From contig CAZNSX010000004.1 in assembly GCA_964575845.1 (NCBI GenBank), positions 62,001-126,000 of the forward strand: DNA of 64,000 bases, in the 5' to 3' direction. This DNA comes from CAZNSX01 sp964575845. Lineage in GTDB: Bacteria; UBA8248; CAZNSX01. A model generated the notes under the pieces. It made no database searches. It had not been told where the DNA came from and worked only from the letters and a program-made list of their open reading frames with translations. Numbering within the stretch: the first letter of the stretch is position 1; each line of letters starts with the position of its first letter. Positions 52,528 to 61,377 of this stretch are shown here, piece by piece. A program made the position numbers and the translations under genes.

Positions 52528-52546
52528 CATAACTAGTTATGAATAT
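52523..52546. repeat. 24-bp perfect palindrome, probable repressor operator
   Basis: ATATTCATAACT and its exact reverse complement, with no spacer. It overlaps the -10 of the plus-strand promoter and lies 98 bases from the repressor start. The most likely operator of the S24 repressor. Confidence 0.65.
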
Positions 52547-52579
52547 TCTCAAATTATTTATGCCAGATTATACATATTA

Positions 52580-52915
52580 ATGAGCTTTTTTATGGCCGCT
52601 TCCCGTGCATTGCCGCCTGGCACCTTCGCCCTGCTCGATGAGCCCTTGCGCTTCGTGGCGCCCGAGAGCTGTCTGCTCCGGTACCGCTCGAGGCGGCTCG
52701 GGCGCTACTCCTACATGATCTTCAAAGATGGTGCCTCGGCTGAAGAGGGGGCGCGCTTCCTTGAGCGCACGCGGCTGGCCAGGCCCGGGAGCGTTGAGGT
52801 GCGGAGGGTGGGGGATATGTTTTTGCCTGAGGGGGAGGGTATGGTCGTGGACAAAAATAACGAAGGCCCCAGGAATGGGGCCTTCATGGGGCAAGAGAAG
52901 CGCTGTCGGCCATGA
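52580..52915 (+). CDS. Hypothetical protein under the phage promoter
   Basis: 111 residues from ATG 52580, about 45 bases after the predicted transcription start. Start MSFFMAASRALPPGTFALLD, a middle of basic beta-strands (LLRYRSRRLGRYSYMIFK), and a polar tail. No recognised family; it has the position of an early lytic or anti-repressor gene. The hairpin at 52862-52885 lies in its last 50 bases. Confidence 0.45.
   Translation: MSFFMAASRALPPGTFALLDEPLRFVAPESCLLRYRSRRLGRYSYMIFKDGASAEEGARFLERTRLARPGSVEVRRVGDMFLPEGEGMVVDKNNEGPRNGAFMGQEKRCRP
52862..52885 (-). terminator. Hairpin with minus-strand T-tract
   Basis: GAAGGCCCC/GGGGCCTTC, 9 bp, loop AGGAAT. On the minus strand it is followed by GTTATTTTTG, so it can end transcripts coming from the right; on the plus strand there is no T-run. 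Confidence 0.45.
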
Positions 52916-53604
52916 ATTTGCAGCCGACCAGGCTTGAGGGGGGGGTGAGAAGCCTTGGCTTATAAGAATCTGTCTGAGCGCCCGCTCAAGCTTTTCGGGC
53001 CAGGCATCGCAGCGCGCCCCGAGCACGCTAAGAAATACCCGCGGGAACCGGTCGCCAAGTCCCCGCAGGGGTTCCCAGCTTCCGTGCCACCCCATCCTCC
53101 ATTGACCCAGCCCCACTTGTCCGCCCGTTCCAAGTGAGGGGGGCCGATGGAAGAATTTGCCGCCTAATACGGGCGCTCAGACATTTCAAAGAGCATTGAT
53201 TAGAGCATCTGAACTTTTGACTTGAAATTTATAACACCCGGGAAGGTTTGTCAAGAGAAAAAACACAATATCTAGTATTTTTTTTGATTTAGAACCACAA
53301 AATATATGAAAAATGCGCCCACTGTCACCTTGCAAAAGCCGCTTAAACTATTCTAACTTATTGATAAAGCTTTATATATTGCCAAGAGGGGATGACGCGC
53401 AAGGGTATTTAGCAAATTTAATTTAACAAAGATGATAATTAATTTCTATGAGAAAAATACAAGATATGGGACCCAGTCGTGAAGGAACCTACAAGGAATA
53501 GTGTGTGAGAAAAATCCCCCTGTCTCTTCCTATGCTTTTTTGTAGAAGGGGCGTCTCCCTTATCTTATTTCTCTAACTGTCCCGTGAAAGGAGGTTCACC
53601 TTTG
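52916..53604. other. AT-rich gap of 690 bases in the phage region
   Basis: 52955-53137 has a 60-codon TTG-start frame of low-complexity Pro-rich product, not convincing. 53200-53580 is strongly AT-rich with no reading frame or RNA signature recognised; a perfect AAAGGAGGT at its right end belongs to the HTH gene. Possibly a phage control region that lost its genes. Confidence 0.4.
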
Positions 53605-53823
53605 ATGAAAAGAGAGACCCTGACCATTGAAGAGGTGGCCGAATTTTTCAAAGTAAGGCGCGAGACGATCTACCTCTGGATGCGAGAGCCGGATTTTCCC
53701 AAGGCCTTCAAGAAAAACAGGACCATACGATTCCAGCGGGGCGATATAGAGGACTTCTGGGCCTCCCATTGCATCAGCCTCGAAGAGGAAGAGCTGAAGC
53801 GCCTGTCCCAAGGCATGGAATAG
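53605..53823 (+). CDS. Excisionase/MerR-like small HTH protein
   Basis: 72 residues from ATG 53605, preceded by AAAGGAGGT. Sequence LTIEEVAEFFKVRRETIYLWMRE is the HTH_17 (AlpA/excisionase-type) helix-turn-helix, followed by FPKAFKKNRTIRFQRGDIEDFW, the usual wing. Likely a phage excision or activator protein. It stands alone between the AT-rich gap and the carbamate kinase. Confidence 0.78.
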   Translation: MKRETLTIEEVAEFFKVRRETIYLWMREPDFPKAFKKNRTIRFQRGDIEDFWASHCISLEEEELKRLSQGME

Positions 53824-54058
53824 GTTGCGGTTCCACATCGGAACTCTTGGGTACCTCAACTCAGATGTTAGGGGGCACAGGTCGGCCAATTGGGAGGAGG
53901 TGCGCTCGAGTCAAGCAGGTATGCTTCCGGAGAGCCACCTCTTTGCAGGGCGCCATCTTTACCGCAGGTCGGCAGTCCTGTAGGCTGATTTTTTGGAGGA
54001 GATGCTTTTCAGTTGCTCGGAAGCTATGACCTCCTGAGAGCGTTTCTAATTGTGAGGG

Positions 54059-55018
54059 GTGTCACGGACCGTGAAAAGCACAAACAAAAAAGAAATTCTG
54101 CTGGTAGCTCTTGGCGGCAATGCGCTCGTACGGAAGGGTCAAGCGGGCACCATCGAAGAGCAGTTCGAGAACCTGAAGATCCCCATCCGGCAGGTCGCCC
54201 GACTTTCCAGGAATTACAGGATCATCATCACGCACGGGAACGGGCCTCAGGTCGGAAACCTGCTCCTGCAGCAGGAGCGTTGCGATGAGGTACCCAAACT
54301 GCCCCTGGAGATTCTGGTGGCCCAAACCCAGGGCCAGATCGGCTACATGATCGAATCGACCCTGGACAGCGAGCTTATGGAGCTTGGGTTCGACACAAAG
54401 CAAAAACTGGTAAGCCTCTTGAGTTATGTGGTTGTGGATGAAAAGGACCCGGCTTTCGAAGACCCCTCCAAGCCGATCGGGCCGGTTTACACCGAAGAGA
54501 GGGCCTCAACCCTTCCCTACCGGACGAGAAAAACCGACAAAGGATACCGCCGGGTGGTGGCCTCCCCCCAGCCCATGACCATCGTGGAAAAACGTGAGAT
54601 AAAAAGGCTCATCGAAATGGACTTCATCGTCATCTGCTGTGGAGGGGGAGGCATTCCTGTGATCCGGGAGGGAAGAACCTTCTGTGGTGTGGATGCCGTT
54701 ATCGACAAAGACCTCTCCAGCGCCAAATTGGCTGAGGAGGTGGGCGTCGATATCTTCCTCATTGCAACAGATGTTGAGGGAGCCGCCCTTGATTACGGTA
54801 AGCCGAGCGAGAGATTCCTTCGCGCCTTAACTCTGCAGGAAGCCGGTCGGTATCTGAAAGAGGGCCACTTTCACCCCGGTTCCATGGGGCCCAAGGTTGA
54901 AGCGGCCATGCGATTTATCCAAAGCGGTGGCAAAAGGGCTGTGATCGCCTCCATCGAAACCATCGAAGAGGCGGTCGCAGGAAAAGCCGGCACCGAAGTC
55001 CTCGCAGGGGACGCCTGA
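54059..55018 (+). CDS. arcC: Carbamate kinase
   Basis: 319 residues if GTG 54059 is used, GTG 54071 being an alternative with a better-placed GAGGGG. All family motifs: LVALGGNALVRKG, ITHGNGPQVGN, SPQPMTIVEKR, CCGGGGIPVI, DKDLSSAKLAE, PGSMGPKVEAAM. It makes ATP from carbamoyl phosphate (or the reverse). The arginine deiminase or ornithine transcarbamylase genes that normally accompany it are absent, and it is enclosed by phage-type genes, so it may have been carried in or left behind. Confidence 0.93.
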   Translation: MSRTVKSTNKKEILLVALGGNALVRKGQAGTIEEQFENLKIPIRQVARLSRNYRIIITHGNGPQVGNLLLQQERCDEVPKLPLEILVAQTQGQIGYMIESTLDSELMELGFDTKQKLVSLLSYVVVDEKDPAFEDPSKPIGPVYTEERASTLPYRTRKTDKGYRRVVASPQPMTIVEKREIKRLIEMDFIVICCGGGGIPVIREGRTFCGVDAVIDKDLSSAKLAEEVGVDIFLIATDVEGAALDYGKPSERFLRALTLQEAGRYLKEGHFHPGSMGPKVEAAMRFIQSGGKRAVIASIETIEEAVAGKAGTEVLAGDA

Positions 55019-55293
55019 ATAAGCCTCTCCCCAGGCGCCTCTCTGGAGTTCTCATTTTGCAGTCACCACATCCATAGAACCAGAGCGGCCATTTCTTACT
55101 CTTATGAGCTAGCTCTTGCGTCACCGCTCGCGAACTCTTCTGCTCTTCCTGCCTGCTCGAATTCATTAAGCTCACCCATTTAGGCGGTGCCCGGGCTATT
55201 TGGGCACATTGTGGGAAGGGCCGCTCCGACCCTAAATTGGGGGCGTAGGCCAATGAGGCCCTTTTTTCAAAGAAAAGCTCAAAGGAGGGCGTG

Positions 55294-55851
55294 ATGCCTG
55301 AGAAGGGGAGCAACGTAGGTCAGGGGCTGGGAGAGCATCCCGGCGAAGACCCCCGTGAGGGGGAAGGAGCGCCCCAGAGCCTCCGCAACTGGCAAGAGGC
55401 TGTCGGGCGCTGGAAGATGAGGGCCGAGAAGGCTCAGGATGAAGTGGCGCGGCTCAGGGCCGAGATGGAGGAGCAGCGCAAGGAGGCCGAGAGGGCAAAG
55501 CTGGATGAGGTGGAGCGCCTGAGGCTGGAGGCGCGGGAAGCCAAAGAGGAGGCATCCCGTGCTCAGGCCCTTGAGGCAGCTCTCAAGGACTACCTGGAGG
55601 CCGAACTCGCTGACATTCCTGAGGAGATGCTGGAGCTGCTCCCTGAGCTTCCCCCGGAGAGGAAGCTCTCCTGGGTCAAGAAGGCCAAGGGAGCGGGTCT
55701 CCTCTCGGTGGCGAGCGAGGCCGCCCCTGGAGCCGAAAGCCGAAAGCCTCCCCTCAGGGGAGCGGTTGACCGGCGCTCGCCCTCTCAGATGATGCGGGAG
55801 GGGGATGTGGAGGCTTACCGGCGCTGGCGGCGGTCCCAGGGCATAAGCTGA
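55294..55851 (+). CDS. Phage scaffold-like protein
   Basis: 185 residues from ATG 55294 with AAGGAGGG upstream. A long charged coiled-coil centre (KAQDEVARLRAEMEEQRKEA onward), Gly/Glu-rich N-terminus and an Arg-rich end (RRWRRSQGIS). Position 18 bases before the capsid gene and the coiled-coil design are typical of phage capsid scaffold proteins. No sequence-level family recognised. Confidence 0.6.
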   Translation: MPEKGSNVGQGLGEHPGEDPREGEGAPQSLRNWQEAVGRWKMRAEKAQDEVARLRAEMEEQRKEAERAKLDEVERLRLEAREAKEEASRAQALEAALKDYLEAELADIPEEMLELLPELPPERKLSWVKKAKGAGLLSVASEAAPGAESRKPPLRGAVDRRSPSQMMREGDVEAYRRWRRSQGIS

Positions 55852-55868
55852 GAAGGAGAAACTGAACC

Positions 55869-56720
55869 ATGGCAATCTCAACGACAACCACGCTCACCGA
55901 GCTTCTCGACCAGGCCATTGCCGAGGCCATGCTGACGCTGCAGGAACAGGAAATCATCAGGCCTCTTGTTGAGAACCGCTCGCTGGTGGGATTTCCCGGC
56001 CTTCAGATGAGCTTTCCCATATATGACCCGGCCGCGGCCGGCGATGCAACTGAAGGCACAGACTACACCACGACCAACACCGTTCAGACGACCGAAGTGG
56101 TCATCACGTGCTCTGAGGTTGTGGCCGCGGCCCAACTGACCGACCTCGCCCTCATGTCCACGCCCCAGAACCTCGGCACGGATGTGGGCCGAATCCTGGG
56201 AAGCGCCATAGCCAAGAAGGTGGACGAGGATCTTGTTGCGTATTTCTCGGGCTTCAGCCAGACGGTGGCGGGAGCAGGGGTAACCCTGACGGCCGACCAC
56301 CTCTGGGAGGCAAGGCGCTACCTTGAGGCGGCCATTGCGGCGAAGCCTTATAACCTGCTCATGCACCCCAAGCAGGTCTGGGGTCCCAAGGGGCTCACCA
56401 ACATCTTCACCAATGTTTTTGAGGGAAGCGTGCCGGGAAGCGTTTCGGAGGATTTCGCCCGGAACGGGTTCTCCGGCATGGTCCAGGGCTTCAACGTATA
56501 TGCCGACTCCAACATCAATGATGATGTGGCCAGCGGCGGGGATGCCGCAGGAGGCGCCTTCTCCAGGGAGGCCATCGTGTATGTGCTGAAGAGGGACCTT
56601 GAGGTTGAGGTGGAGAGGGATGCCTCTCTCAGGGCACAGGAGATGGTTGCCACCCTGGTTAAGGGAGATGGCGAGAAGCGGGATAACCACGGGGTCTACG
56701 TCCTGACTGACGTGAGCTAA
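55869..56720 (+). CDS. Major capsid protein (HK97-fold type)
   Basis: 283 residues. Full pattern of an HK97-like coat subunit found in marine siphovirus/podovirus relatives: TTTLTELLDQAIAEAML at the N-terminus, EVVAAAQLTDLALMSTPQNL, RILGSAIAKKVDEDLVAYFS, LLMHPKQVWGPKGL, VQGFNVYADSNI and RDLEVEVERDASLRAQEM near the end. No cleavable N-terminal extension like that in HK97 itself, in line with a separate scaffold. Confidence 0.85.
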   Translation: MAISTTTTLTELLDQAIAEAMLTLQEQEIIRPLVENRSLVGFPGLQMSFPIYDPAAAGDATEGTDYTTTNTVQTTEVVITCSEVVAAAQLTDLALMSTPQNLGTDVGRILGSAIAKKVDEDLVAYFSGFSQTVAGAGVTLTADHLWEARRYLEAAIAAKPYNLLMHPKQVWGPKGLTNIFTNVFEGSVPGSVSEDFARNGFSGMVQGFNVYADSNINDDVASGGDAAGGAFSREAIVYVLKRDLEVEVERDASLRAQEMVATLVKGDGEKRDNHGVYVLTDVS

Positions 56721-56790
56721 CGGAAAGCCTTAAGGATGGGGGTGAGCTCTCGGGCTCCCCCCCTCCCCCCTAAAAACTCAGGGAGGCCTT

Positions 56791-56961
56791 ATGCCCATCT
56801 TTGCCCGAGACAAGGTTCCCGGAAGGAGGCAGGTCCTCTTCCGGCCCGACGGCACGCCGACGGCACCCCTGCCCAGGGAGCAGCTCCCGCGCTACCTGAA
56901 AAAGGGCTTCAAAGAGACTCCCGACCCGGGGCGAAGGCCCAGGGTTAAGGAAAGGGGGTAG
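56791..56961 (+). CDS. Small phage protein, unknown
   Basis: 56 residues from ATG 56791 with GGGAGG upstream. Basic, Pro/Arg-rich (KVPGRRQVLFRPDGTP, PREQLPRYLKKGF). Sits in the gap between capsid and connector genes, where phages often encode small head-completion proteins. Confidence 0.55.
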   Translation: MPIFARDKVPGRRQVLFRPDGTPTAPLPREQLPRYLKKGFKETPDPGRRPRVKERG

Positions 56962-56968
56962 AAATCCC

Positions 56969-57133
56969 ATGCTCCTCAAGACAAAAACCGTCTGCCTCAA
57001 GAACTATCTGGGAGGCCAGGAGGGGCCGCTCATGCTGGTCCCCCAGGCAAAGGCCGCGCTCCGGCACTACGTCTTCGACCGAACGAGCAACGTCTGCACC
57101 AAGGTCTGCAAGAGAAAGTGTTTTGAGCGATGA
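56969..57133 (+). CDS. Small Cys-containing phage protein, unknown
   Basis: 54 residues from ATG 56969. Ends with NVCTKVCKRKCFER, three closely spaced cysteines that could bind zinc. Its TGA overlaps the ATG of the next gene (57130-57133), so it is coupled to the connector. Confidence 0.55.
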   Translation: MLLKTKTVCLKNYLGGQEGPLMLVPQAKAALRHYVFDRTSNVCTKVCKRKCFER

Positions 57134-58032
57134 AACAGCAAATACAGAAAGACCTGGGCGGGCCGCTGACCTTCAGGCCCACAGACCCAAATGATCCCAA
57201 CCGCCCCGTGACCGTAACCTCCCCACAGGTTCTCATAACGAGCCCCGGCGGGGCCACTCTGGTTGCGCTCACCGGCACGGGCGTCTCTCAGGACACCAAT
57301 ACCAAGGAGCTCAGCTACACCCTGAGCGCGGATGACTCCGCGACCGCGGCCCTCAACTACAAGATAAGATGGAGCTACAGCTACGGAGCCCGCACCTTTT
57401 ATCACTCCCGGCTCTTCGATATCGTGAGGACCCCCCTCACAATCTCGATAGATGATGGCGAGCTCCTGCGGGAGCTCCCCCAGTTAGCGGACCTTCTGGG
57501 CAAGGCCCAGGGGGGAAGCACCACAACCCTCATTAACCCTCAGAACCTCGTTCAGGCCGATGACTACTGGAACGGCGCAACCCTTCACATCCTGGGAGGG
57601 GCCTGCAAGGGGGAGAAGAGGAGTGTTTCCGATTTTGATTCAGCGACTGGGACCCTCACGGTCAGCCCCGCGTTTTCGGCGGCAATTGACGAGACGAGCT
57701 CTTATGCCCTCGTCCAGAGGGATTTCAGCCACTACATAGAGCGGGCCTTCGAGCGAATAATGAACCGCCTCATCCAGGCGGGGCGCAGGCCGGACCTCAT
57801 ACTCGAGAGCAGGGAGCTCGCCAGCCTTCACATCTATCTTTCCCTCTCCCTCATCTGTCGGGCCTTTTCCCGGGATGAGGGAGATCACTGGTGGCGGCTC
57901 TCTCAGGCCTATGCCGAGGATTATGCCGGGGAGTGGGACCGCCTCACCCTTAACTACGACGCCAATGAGGATAGTCTCGTGGATGCGGCGGAGAGGGATA
58001 CTGTGGCCGAAAGGCCCGAGTTCATCCGATGA
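57130..58032 (+). CDS. Phage head-tail connector/adaptor protein
   Basis: 300 residues. N-terminal beta-rich domain (TVTSPQVLITSPGG, KELSYTLSADD), a middle beta domain (TLINPQNLVQADDYWNGATL), and a helical C-terminal domain (FERIMNRLIQAGRRPDLI, WRLSQAYAEDYAGEWDRL) like head-tail adaptors. Position after the capsid gene supports this. Confidence 0.55.
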   Translation: MKQQIQKDLGGPLTFRPTDPNDPNRPVTVTSPQVLITSPGGATLVALTGTGVSQDTNTKELSYTLSADDSATAALNYKIRWSYSYGARTFYHSRLFDIVRTPLTISIDDGELLRELPQLADLLGKAQGGSTTTLINPQNLVQADDYWNGATLHILGGACKGEKRSVSDFDSATGTLTVSPAFSAAIDETSSYALVQRDFSHYIERAFERIMNRLIQAGRRPDLILESRELASLHIYLSLSLICRAFSRDEGDHWWRLSQAYAEDYAGEWDRLTLNYDANEDSLVDAAERDTVAERPEFIR

Positions 58033-58053
58033 TGTCCGGGGAGGAGAGTAGCC

Positions 58054-58485
58054 TTGGCCGTTAAGGAAATCTTGAGCCAGGTGAGGGCGAGGCTGAGAGC
58101 CAGGGGGTTCAGGGAGGCCGGCTCTCCCTTCAGCTTCCGCAATGTGCCGGCTGAGACGGTTAACAGGTCCTTCTTGGCCCTTGTTGCCGATAAATCCCCA
58201 AGCGCCGGGGTGGCGGACCACAGGAGCATCCTCTACCAGGACGTGCGGATGAGGGTGAGGCTTGCCTACAGGGCGCTTCCGGGTGCGGCCACAAGCTCCT
58301 ATGAGGAGGCGGCGGCGGACAGCGAGGCCCTGGAGGCCGACCTGATGAAAAAGGATAACTACCCCTCAGGGGTAGTTTACGTGAGCTGGCGGGGAACGAG
58401 GATGGCACTGCCCGAGCAGGAGGGAAGGGAGAGTTTCCTCGTGGCGGAGCTCACCTTTCTCTTCACCCAGAGCATTTCCCTTTAG
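58054..58485 (+). CDS. Phage neck/tail-completion protein
   Basis: 143 residues from TTG 58054, preceded by GGGGAGGAGAG. A short alpha/beta protein (VKEILSQVRARLRARGF, RMRVRLAYRALPG, FLVAELTFLFTQSISL) of the size and position of tail terminator proteins. Assignment is by gene order. Confidence 0.5.
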   Translation: MAVKEILSQVRARLRARGFREAGSPFSFRNVPAETVNRSFLALVADKSPSAGVADHRSILYQDVRMRVRLAYRALPGAATSSYEEAAADSEALEADLMKKDNYPSGVVYVSWRGTRMALPEQEGRESFLVAELTFLFTQSISL

Positions 58486-58588
58486 AGACGGAGGGGGGCG
58501 TGTCGTGAGCCTTGCGGCCCGACGTCATGCATAACCCCCTGACTCTCAGGCCGCGACCCGCCGATGGATAAGGCGGGAAGTGAGAAAT

Positions 58589-58714
58589 ATGCAAGACGTG
58601 CTTAAAGAGAGGCTAGAGCGAATCGACTGGGTCTGGCCCAGCCTGGAGGAGTTTATCTGCCTCGGGGGCATCTGGTACTGGACCCCGGAGGTGAAGTGGA
58701 GGAGCTGGAACTAG
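58589..58714 (+). CDS. Tiny Trp-rich phage protein
   Basis: 41 residues from ATG 58589, GGGAAG upstream. Five Trp residues (WVWPSLEE, WYWTPEVKWRSWN). Too short for family assignment; lies between neck and tail-tube genes. Confidence 0.4.
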   Translation: MQDVLKERLERIDWVWPSLEEFICLGGIWYWTPEVKWRSWN

Positions 58715-58750
58715 AGAAGGGGGCCAGCTAATCCGCGAGAGGAGAGCGAG

Positions 58751-59350
58751 ATGACAAAGATCTATACCGCCAAAGATGGCGAGCTCAGGCTCTATGACGG
58801 CACCTCGCCGACCCCATACTACCTCTCCATCCCCTTTGCGGGGGCCGATTTTTCGGGGCCCGAGGGGAGACCGAGGCCCGAGGAGAACCTGGTCCTTAAC
58901 CGGGGCGTCTTCGATGATAACGCTCACTACTACCAGGGAGGAGATGAGGGGGTTCTGGCCCCTCTCGCCTTGAGCTTCTCGGCCCTCATCGACGACACCT
59001 TGAACCGCCAGAAGCTGCGGGATGCACTCTGCAACCTCGATGGCGCTTCCCCCTGGACAGTGGGCGGAAACAGCTGGGCCACCACCAAAGGGACGACTCA
59101 GCTCAAGGCGGGGGACGGAACCCTTCATACGACCCCCGCCTTTGCCGATAGCTCGAAGGTCTGCGTGAATGTGGAGATTCTCTGGAACTCGGGAGCAAAC
59201 GACATTGGGCGGAGTTATGCTGAAGTCTATTTCCCCCCCGACCAGGTGACCGTAACCGAGGGGGCCGAGGGCGTGAGGCTCGACATCCACGGCCTCATTT
59301 ACGGGGAAATCACCGAGATAACAGCCTTCACCGCGGGCACGGCGAGCTAG
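58751..59350 (+). CDS. Phage tail tube-like protein
   Basis: 199 residues with GAGAGGAGAG upstream. Beta-rich, with VYFPPDQVTVTEGAEGVRLD and a closing hydrophobic-polar strand pattern typical of tail-tube subunits. Ends the structural run; tape-measure and later tail genes are missing. Confidence 0.55.
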   Translation: MTKIYTAKDGELRLYDGTSPTPYYLSIPFAGADFSGPEGRPRPEENLVLNRGVFDDNAHYYQGGDEGVLAPLALSFSALIDDTLNRQKLRDALCNLDGASPWTVGGNSWATTKGTTQLKAGDGTLHTTPAFADSSKVCVNVEILWNSGANDIGRSYAEVYFPPDQVTVTEGAEGVRLDIHGLIYGEITEITAFTAGTAS

Positions 59351-59502
59351 GGGAAAAGGGCGCCCTGAAAAAACCAAGGAAGCTCTAACCCCATCTTGCG
59401 CCTCAGGACACATCCCCAGAGCTGCGCCGGGGCTCGATTGAGAGGGAGGAGAGATATACAGCAGGGAATCGGGTGAGTATGGTTGGGTGTTCTTGTGGAA
59501 GC

Positions 59503-59670
59503 CTATCTCACCCGATAGGATGCAACGGCCTCTTCGAGCGTAACGCGGATCGGGGTGTAGGTTAAAGCCAGCTCCCTATCGGCCTTGCTCCCATCGAAAA
59601 TTATCCCCTCTCTCATCATCCTCTTGCCCGGCAGATGCTGCTCAGCGCCGGGTTTGTGGCTCTTAAAAAC
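59503..59670 (-). pseudogene. C-terminal remnant of an NAD-dependent epimerase
   Basis: On the minus strand an open frame ending at 59503 reads MMREGIIFDGSKADRELALT, then YTPIRVTLEEAVASYR, which is the usual C-terminus of short-chain (HpnA-like or dihydroflavonol reductase-like) epimerases. No N-terminal 250 residues follow upstream, so only the last 50 codons survive. Confidence 0.6.
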
Positions 59671-60103
59671 CTGTTGACACGGCCGCCGGAGGGGAATTCA
59701 ATGTTTCTAACCAGGGAAAGGATCGGAAAGGGCGCAGTTGTAAGTTAATCTGGGAAATCCCGGTCTAGATTGCTAGACTTTTGTGCCTGGATCCCGATAT
59801 CGCTTTCCCTTTGATAACTTGAGCTTTTGCCGCAAAGGCCGGGGAGATAGTCAGATAGAGTTTACAGGCCGTCAGGGAAGAGGAGACGGTTTTCTTTCTA
59901 ACTGGCATAGTTTCAAAACATTATCACCGGTGGGCGCTTTGGCACGTGCATTGCTTTAAGAAAAGCGGGAAATTGCGCGCCTACGGGTTCTTCTGCTATC
60001 TTTGGCACAAAAAGGACCAAAGGGACTAAACGGCGATGGCGGGCGGACATGCTTCCATCAAGAGCTGAAATGAGAGATTCCGGCTCAGTATAGAGGGGAG
60101 ACC
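59671..60103. other. Intergenic region before the exported three-gene row
   Basis: No gene recognised. GTCTAG-attg-CTAGAC (59763-59778) is a 6-bp hairpin followed by TTTT, a weak terminator. AGAGGGGAG (about 60092) is the ribosome site for the next gene. Confidence 0.35.
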
Positions 60104-61345
60104 ATGAAGGACGACGGATGGCCGAAACGTGACCGGCATGGCCAATTCGCAAGGAATTGGGTTCGGCCAAGCTTTATTTGGGGCTGTCTCCTCACATTGC
60201 CGCTTTTGTTCGGATGGGTACCTTTCGCATATGCTGGGTGCAGTTGGAAAGGTGTATGGCACAAGTTCCTTGTCTGCGACCCGCCGAGTGGAACTGGCGG
60301 AGGCGGAGGGCCCACTTATCGGACGCCGACCCCTCAGGAGCGCGCCGCGGAAGAACGCCGGAAGGGGGAAGATTTCCTTCGCCATCCTGATTATCTCAAA
60401 GCCATCCGGCATTTCAGGAACGCGCTTAAGCACACGCCGGGCGACAGGCATTTGGAAAGTCTCCTGAGCCGGGCGCTTTTACTGAGAGGAAAAGAAGCCG
60501 CCAGTTTTGGTAACTTTGATGAGACGATCTCTCTTGTAGCCGAGGCACTAAGATACACGCCCGGCGACCAGGCTCTCATCCGTGTGCTGCGCGATGCATA
60601 TCTGGGGAAATTGGATCGTTACTATAGCGTGAAATATTATAGTGAGGCTATCGAGGAGGCGAACTCCGCCATGAGGCGGCATAAGGAACTTCGCAACGAT
60701 CCGGCTTTACTGAAAGCCATCAAGAAAAGCCAAGATCAGATCCACAAAATAGAGATGGAAAAGTTTCGGCGGGAAGAGGCGGTCCGGGAGGCGCGCGAGG
60801 GACACGCTCGAGCCGAGATTGGCGATCTCCTGGACCGGGGGATCATCAGTCGCGTCGAGAGAAATGCCCCGGGGACGGAGGGCAGAGCGCTCAAGCAGCT
60901 ATTTCGCGCGAATGACCAGGGGAAAGCGGCCGTTGCCGATACCTCCCCATGGGGTGAGGGGGCGAAGGGTTCATCAAATGACCCCTTTGACCTCGGCCCT
61001 CCAGTGCGTGCAGACGGCCAAAATTCCAGTGATGGAAAAATCCCACCCATTGGAAACGCCGGCCCGGTCGAGCTCGCCAAGATTGATCGTTATTTGGACA
61101 AGAATATCAATTCACTTGATCAGCAGATCCGCGGAGCCCGGAATCCCGAGCAAAAGTCCAAGCTTCTCGAACAACAGGTTCAAATGCTGGAACAACAAGC
61201 TAAAGTGCTTGAGCAGAGCATTCGAAAAGAAAAAGACCCCCTCAAGCGGGGTGAACTCATCAACAAGCAGACACATGCAAGAAGCAAGAAGCAGGTAAGA
61301 GAGATCGAATTGATGGATCTCTCCGTTCGGGGCCCGAAGAGGTAG
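60104..61345 (+). CDS. Exported TPR-containing unknown protein (cluster gene 1)
   Basis: 413 residues. N-terminal hydrophobic segment at about 23-44 after a basic lead (NWVRPSFIWGCLLTLPLLFG), so exported or anchored by a signal peptide. Residues 75-190 look like two to three TPR-type helices (KAIRHFRNALKHTPGDRHLE, then TISLVAEALRYTPGDQALIR), and the C-terminus is a coiled coil rich in Gln/Lys (LLEQQVQMLEQQAKVLEQSI). First of three tightly spaced genes (gap 32 bases). Confidence 0.65.
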   Translation: MKDDGWPKRDRHGQFARNWVRPSFIWGCLLTLPLLFGWVPFAYAGCSWKGVWHKFLVCDPPSGTGGGGGPTYRTPTPQERAAEERRKGEDFLRHPDYLKAIRHFRNALKHTPGDRHLESLLSRALLLRGKEAASFGNFDETISLVAEALRYTPGDQALIRVLRDAYLGKLDRYYSVKYYSEAIEEANSAMRRHKELRNDPALLKAIKKSQDQIHKIEMEKFRREEAVREAREGHARAEIGDLLDRGIISRVERNAPGTEGRALKQLFRANDQGKAAVADTSPWGEGAKGSSNDPFDLGPPVRADGQNSSDGKIPPIGNAGPVELAKIDRYLDKNINSLDQQIRGARNPEQKSKLLEQQVQMLEQQAKVLEQSIRKEKDPLKRGELINKQTHARSKKQVREIELMDLSVRGPKR

Positions 61346-61377
61346 CCGCTGTCGACCAGTAAGCTGGAGGATTTCCC

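Noticed and set aside
52955..53137. 60-codon TTG-start frame after the phage early gene
   Set aside because: Low-complexity Pro-rich product, no homology recognised; the upstream purine run is a poor reason alone.
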